From NCBI GenBank assembly GCA_965206615.1, contig CBDBKI010000005.1:3286001-3350000 (forward strand): a stretch of 64,000 bases of DNA, given 5' to 3'. This stretch comes from VXNE01 sp965206615. GTDB taxonomy: Bacteria; Pseudomonadota; Gammaproteobacteria; Pseudomonadales; Azotimanducaceae. This document shows positions 60,736-64,000 of the stretch, one piece after another. A program made the translations under genes and the position numbers. The number at the start of each line of letters is the position of its first letter. Positions within the stretch are counted from its first letter, which is position 1. The notes under the pieces were generated by a model that was not told the DNA's origin, did no database searches, and saw only the letters and a program-made list of their open reading frames with translations.

Positions 60736-61419
60736 GTGAGCCGGCACATCTCCGAGCAGTACGACAGCGAGCTCGAATCGCTGCGGCTGCGGCTGATGGA
60801 GATGGGCGGCCTGGTGGAACGTCAGCTGCACTCGGCGACCCGTGCCTTCGTCACGCACGATACCGGTCGCGTCGCGGAGGTGCTCGAGATCGAGGCCGAG
60901 GTCAACCGCGCCGAGCTCGCCCTCGACGACGAGTGCGTGCACATCATCGCGCGGCGCCAGCCGGCCGCCCGGGATCTGCGCCTGCTCATCAGCATCATGA
61001 AGGCCGGCACGGACCTCGAGCGGGTCGGCGACGAAACGTGCAGGATCGCCAAGATGACCGGGCAGGTCGCCACCTTCCCCATTCCGGCGAACGGCTACGC
61101 CGGTATCCAGCACATGCGCGATCTCGTCATGCGGATGCTGACCAACACCCTCGACGCCTTCGCGCGGCTCGACCTCGACGCCGCCTATGACGTCATTGCG
61201 GCGGACGCGGACGTGGACGACAGTTTCGCCGCCATCGACCGATCGCTGCTGCGCGAGATCGCCGAGCGGTCGGACCACGTGCAACGCGCGGTGAATACCG
61301 TCTGGACCGCCCGCGCACTGGAGCGGATCGGCGACCATGCAAAAAACATCAGCGAGTACATCGTGTACGTCGTCGGCGGCCGCGACGTGCGCCACGGCCG
61401 CGCGTCGCGGGCCCGGTAG
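60736..61419 (+). CDS. phoU: Phosphate signalling protein PhoU
   Basis: A 227-residue helical protein of two PhoU repeats. MGGLVERQLHSATRAFVTHD, LALDDECVHIIARRQPAARDLRLLIS and LERVGDETCRIAKM, then LLREIAERSDHVQRAVNTVW and ARALERIGDHAKNISEYIVY, are the metal-binding family motifs. It couples the Pst transporter to PhoR and dampens the regulon. The GTG start follows pstB by 34 bases. Its TAG stop lies within the left end (GTAG) of a hairpin repeat. Confidence 0.95.
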   Translation: MSRHISEQYDSELESLRLRLMEMGGLVERQLHSATRAFVTHDTGRVAEVLEIEAEVNRAELALDDECVHIIARRQPAARDLRLLISIMKAGTDLERVGDETCRIAKMTGQVATFPIPANGYAGIQHMRDLVMRMLTNTLDAFARLDLDAAYDVIAADADVDDSFAAIDRSLLREIAERSDHVQRAVNTVWTARALERIGDHAKNISEYIVYVVGGRDVRHGRASRAR

Positions 61420-61500
61420 GGGACGGGCTTGTCCCGTCCCGTCAGTTCGCCAAAGGGCTGGCGCGGGCTCGACACGGGCGACCACAAGGGTCGCCCCTAC
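61416..61500. repeat. Family 1 paired-hairpin element between phoU and the SDR gene
   Basis: 85 bases, GTAG at the left and CTAC at the right. Stem 1: GGGACGGG (61420-61427) / CCCGTCCC (61433-61440) around CTTGT. Stem 2: GGGCGACC (61476-61483) / GGTCGCCC (61489-61496) around ACAAG. The unit's reverse complement matches the start of the 40.8 kb cluster. The TAG of phoU (61417-61419) and the TAG of the convergent SDR gene (61499-61497) are both in its ends. Confidence 0.9.
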
Positions 61501-62282
61501 CGGCGCGCCAGTGGCGCCTGGCCGAGGTGCATGCCGCCATCGAGCATCAGCGTCTCGCCGGTGATCACGTCGGCCCCGCACACGAAGTACATGATGCCCT
61601 CCGCGACCGTGTCCGGGGTGGTCGTGAGCTTGAGGGGCGTCGCCTGCTCAAGGGCCGCCTTGGCCGCGGCATAGCGCTCGGCACCCATGCCGCGCTCCAG
61701 CCACTCGCCCTGGATGAAGCCCGGACACACGGCGTTGACCCGAATCTCCGGGCCGAGTACCCGAGCGAGCGACAGCGTCAGCGTGATCAGCGCGCCCTTC
61801 GAGGCGGCGTAGGCGATGGAACTGCCCACGCCCATGACGCCAGCGATGGAAGCCACGTTGACGATGCTGCCACGGCCGCCCCGTCGCATGGCCGGCGCCA
61901 CCGCGCGGACCATCTGGTAGGGGCCCACGGCATTGACGGAGTAGATGTCGAGGAAGTCCTGGTGCGACAGGCCGTCGAGGTTCTCGTGCGCGTTGAACTT
62001 GGTCGTGCCGGCGTTGTTCACCAGCGCATCGATCCGTCCCCACCTGTCGAGCGCGGCCTGCGCGAGCGCGCGGCACTGCGCATCGTCCGCCACATCGGCC
62101 TGGACCACGACGGTCTCGACCCCGAACGCCGCGCACGCTTCGCGCGTCTGCTCGGCGCCGTCGGCATTGCGGACGTAGTTGATAACCACGTGACAGCCGC
62201 GCTCGGCGAGCTGGCGGGCGCACGCCGCGCCCACCCCCGACGACGAACCGGTAACGATCGCCACTCCGTCCTGCATGTCCAT
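61497..62282 (-). CDS. SDR-family oxidoreductase
   Basis: A 261-residue short-chain dehydrogenase. VAIVTGSSSGVGAACARQL is the cofactor motif (11-18), NNAGTTKFNA follows near 92, and the catalytic Ser and YAASK are in VNVASIAGVMGVG and SIAYAASKGALI. INAVCPGFIQGEW-like text (RVNAVCPGFIQGEWL) and ITGETLMLDGGMH close the fold. Probably NAD(P)H-dependent reduction or oxidation of a small alcohol; the substrate is unknown. The ATG at 62282 has GGGAGGG upstream. Its stop codon comes from the adjacent repeat. Confidence 0.9.
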   Translation of the reverse strand: MDMQDGVAIVTGSSSGVGAACARQLAERGCHVVINYVRNADGAEQTREACAAFGVETVVVQADVADDAQCRALAQAALDRWGRIDALVNNAGTTKFNAHENLDGLSHQDFLDIYSVNAVGPYQMVRAVAPAMRRGGRGSIVNVASIAGVMGVGSSIAYAASKGALITLTLSLARVLGPEIRVNAVCPGFIQGEWLERGMGAERYAAAKAALEQATPLKLTTTPDTVAEGIMYFVCGADVITGETLMLDGGMHLGQAPLARR

Positions 62283-62358
62283 GGCTGGTGCCCTCCCTTG
62301 CCTGTCCGCTTCCCTGGCGCTTGCGTGGAGCAACCGCGGGTTGTCGCTCGCGCCGGGT

Positions 62359-62402
62359 CTGGCGGGCGATTCGGCGCGGGACGGGACAAGCCCGTCCGCT
62401 AC
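62359..62402. repeat. Family 1 single hairpin upstream of the LLM gene
   Basis: GGACGGG (62379-62385) and CCCGTCC (62391-62397) pair around ACAAG. The flank CTGGCGGGCGATTCGGCGCG precedes it, as at 40.8 kb. The surrounding 257-base gap between the divergent SDR and LLM genes holds no gene; both promoters must be placed around this repeat. Confidence 0.85.
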
Positions 62403-62539
62403 GGTCTTCTGTTCTGACTGTGGGAGCGTAAGCGAACGGACGCCGTTGTTCCATGCGCGGGCGGCCGGCCCGCGGCGGCGGGATTTCGGGCGCCTGTTCC
62501 CATGGACTACACTGCGCGCATCCACGACGGGAGCAGCCG

Positions 62540-63793
62540 ATGAAGAACCTGTGGTTCCACCTCATGCCGTACAAGGACCTCCCGGAGGACTTCCGTGAGA
62601 CGCATCCCTCCGTCTGGGTGGACATCGACGCAGGGCTCCTCGACCCCGCGCGCGTGCACGAGCACTACAACGAGTACCTCGACGAACTCGAGTACGCCGG
62701 CGAGCTCGGTTTCGACGGCATCTGCTGCAACGAACACCACCAGAACGGGTACGGGCTGATGCCCTCCCCCAACCTGATCGCCGCCACCCTGACGCGACGC
62801 ACGCGCTCGCCGGCGATCTGCGTGATGGGCAATTCACTCGCCCTGTACAACCCGCCGACCCGCGTGGCCGAGGAATTCGCCATGCTCGACTGCATGTCGG
62901 GTGGCAGACTGATCGCAGGTTTCCCCGTCGGCACGCCGATGGACACCGTGTTCGCCTACGGACAGAACCCGTCGAAGCTCCGGGAGCGCTACCTCGAAGC
63001 GCACGACATCGTCATGAAGGCATGGCGGGAGCCCGGGACCTTTTCCTTCCACGGGCGCTTCAACAAGCTCCGTTACGTCAACGTCTGGCCGCGCCCGGTG
63101 CAGCAGCCGCATCCGCCGGTGTGGATTCCCGGCGGCGGCTCGGTCGAGACCTGGCAGTGGTGCGCGGAGATGGACTACGTCTACTGCTACCTCTCCTACT
63201 TCGGCTACAAGGCCGGGATGGCCACCGTGCAGGGGTTCTGGAACGAGATGGACAAGCTCGGCAAGGACCGCAATCCCCATCGGGCCGGGTTCCTGCAGTT
63301 CGTGGGCGTCGCGGAGACCGAGAAGGAAGCCAACGAACTCTACCGGGAGCCGGCCGAGTACTTCTACGGACGCTGCCTGCACGTGAACCCGAAGTGGGCA
63401 TCGCCGCCCGGCTACTCCAGCGAAGCCTCGCAGCGCGCCCGCGTGCAGTCCCAGGTGGCACAGGCCGCCGCCGGCAGCCGCGGCATCGGCGGGCGTCCGC
63501 CGACGGCGACGCAGTGGGAGGACATCGTGGACCTCGGTTACGTCGTGGCCGGCGATCCCGACCAGGTGGCGGAGCGGCTGCGCGAGGTCTGCACGGAGAT
63601 GAACGTCGGGCATCTCATGCTGCTCTGCCAGTTCGGCAACATGTCCACGAAGCTTGCCAAGTACAACACCCGGCTATACGCGGAACGCGTGCTGCCCCAG
63701 ATTCGCGACCTGTTCGATGACGACTGGGAAGACCCGTGGTGGCCGCGCCCGATGGCGCCGGAGCAGCGGTATACGCCGGCACAGGTGGCGTAG
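62540..63793 (+). CDS. LLM-class flavin-dependent oxidoreductase
   Basis: A 417-residue luciferase-like monooxygenase. LEYAGELGFDGICCNEHHQNGYGL (about residues 47-71) contains the family active-site EHH, ICVMGNSLALYNPPTRVAEE and AMLDCMSGGRLIAGFPVGTP are landmarks, and PPVWIPGGGSVETWQW follows. Such enzymes use FMNH2 or F420 and O2; the substrate is unknown. The ATG at 62540 matches the family start (MKNLWFHLMPY). Its TAG overlaps the GTG of the next gene, so the two are coupled. Confidence 0.9.
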   Translation: MKNLWFHLMPYKDLPEDFRETHPSVWVDIDAGLLDPARVHEHYNEYLDELEYAGELGFDGICCNEHHQNGYGLMPSPNLIAATLTRRTRSPAICVMGNSLALYNPPTRVAEEFAMLDCMSGGRLIAGFPVGTPMDTVFAYGQNPSKLRERYLEAHDIVMKAWREPGTFSFHGRFNKLRYVNVWPRPVQQPHPPVWIPGGGSVETWQWCAEMDYVYCYLSYFGYKAGMATVQGFWNEMDKLGKDRNPHRAGFLQFVGVAETEKEANELYREPAEYFYGRCLHVNPKWASPPGYSSEASQRARVQSQVAQAAAGSRGIGGRPPTATQWEDIVDLGYVVAGDPDQVAERLREVCTEMNVGHLMLLCQFGNMSTKLAKYNTRLYAERVLPQIRDLFDDDWEDPWWPRPMAPEQRYTPAQVA

Positions 63794-64000
63794 TGGTTGC
63801 CGAGTCCACGATCGCCCTGCACGGGCGGTCGATGCGGGTCCTTGAGCGCGGCACCGGCCCCGCGGGTGCTCCGCCCGTGGTGTTCCTCGCCGGCATTGGC
63901 GGCGTACCGCGCTGGCTGCCCTTCCTCGAGCACCTGAGCGATACGCGCCGCGTGATCGTGCCGTCCTTGCCCGGATTCCCCGGGGCCGAAGAGTTCCGGC
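63793..64000 (+). CDS. Alpha/beta hydrolase, N-terminal fragment
   Basis: The first 69 codons of a gene that runs off the right edge. A GTG at 63793 (TAGTG overlap with the LLM gene) opens MVAESTIALHGRSMRVLERG, then APPVVFLAGIGGVPRWLPFL, EHLSDTRRVIVPSLPGFPGA. The hydrophobic strand followed by G-I-G-G and the PSLPGFPG loop fit an alpha/beta hydrolase, although the nucleophile lies outside. Coupling with the LLM monooxygenase suggests a two-step oxidation and hydrolysis of one compound. Confidence 0.75.
   Translation, partial: MVAESTIALHGRSMRVLERGTGPAGAPPVVFLAGIGGVPRWLPFLEHLSDTRRVIVPSLPGFPGAEEFR

Noticed and set aside
1..64000. tRNA or rRNA genes, prophage and riboswitches
   Set aside because: No intergenic stretch shows a cloverleaf, an FMN, cobalamin or SAM aptamer pattern, or phage structural genes. 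Most gaps are short or filled with the repeats described.

Overview
The window is a GC-rich bacterial chromosome segment. Most genes run in short co-oriented clusters with GTG/TTG starts and 1-8 base overlaps. FabY-type ketoacyl synthase, PhoBR-Pst, RF3 next to rimI, SelU and a DUF3450/ExbB/ExbD/TonB cluster all point to a gammaproteobacterium, probably marine or symbiotic and without a close model relative. This taxonomic reading is inference. No rRNA, tRNA, CRISPR array or prophage was seen.

Layout. 1-6.4 kb: edge of a MetY-type sulfhydrylase; an AhpD-like gene interrupted by an in-frame TGA that I read as selenocysteine (CxxU motif plus a SECIS-like hairpin); an epimerase/GbsR-type regulator pair; thioesterase, Nudix, Hsp70-like and MsrA genes. 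6.6-9.4 kb: a Sel1-like lipoprotein overlapping selU, the tRNA 2-selenouridine synthase, a second sign of selenium use. 9.3-20.7 kb: acyl-CoA genes (three enoyl-CoA hydratases, a tandem class III CoA-transferase fusion), a PQQ-type quinoprotein lipoprotein, a frameshifted hydrolase and a LysR gene whose upstream region holds a plus-strand terminator with no gene in front of it. 20.7-25.5 kb: qor-hisF-hisH, hemH, a CNNM/CBS membrane protein and a Phd/PIN toxin-antitoxin pair. 25.9-27.3 kb: an intact IS1595-family element with a perfect 8-bp target duplication. 27.4-41 kb: ThDP enzyme, amidohydrolase, LysR/TSUP pair, a 1626-residue single-chain acyl-CoA carboxylase, MoaB, thiolase and FabY. 41-46 kb: SirB1-like protein, RF3, RimI, a possible HolD, pterin dehydratase and riboflavin synthase. 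46-51.4 kb: a TPR/TonB/ExbD/ExbB/ExbB-like/DUF3450 energy-transduction cluster. 51.7-61.4 kb: a dienelactone hydrolase, then the phosphate regulon phoB-phoR-pstS-like-pstC-pstA-pstB-phoU. 61.5-64 kb: SDR, LLM flavin oxidoreductase and the start of an alpha/beta hydrolase.

Two families of dispersed hairpin repeats run through the window. Family 1 has stems around an invariant CTTGT/ACAAG loop and sometimes occurs as inverted pairs bounded by GTAG...CTAC; one copy supplies the stop codons of two convergent genes, and another the C-terminus of ferrochelatase. Family 2 is tandem upstream of prfC, and one copy is translated inside the pstS-like gene. The strongest candidates for further attention are the selenoprotein, the fused carboxylase and these coding-embedded repeats.
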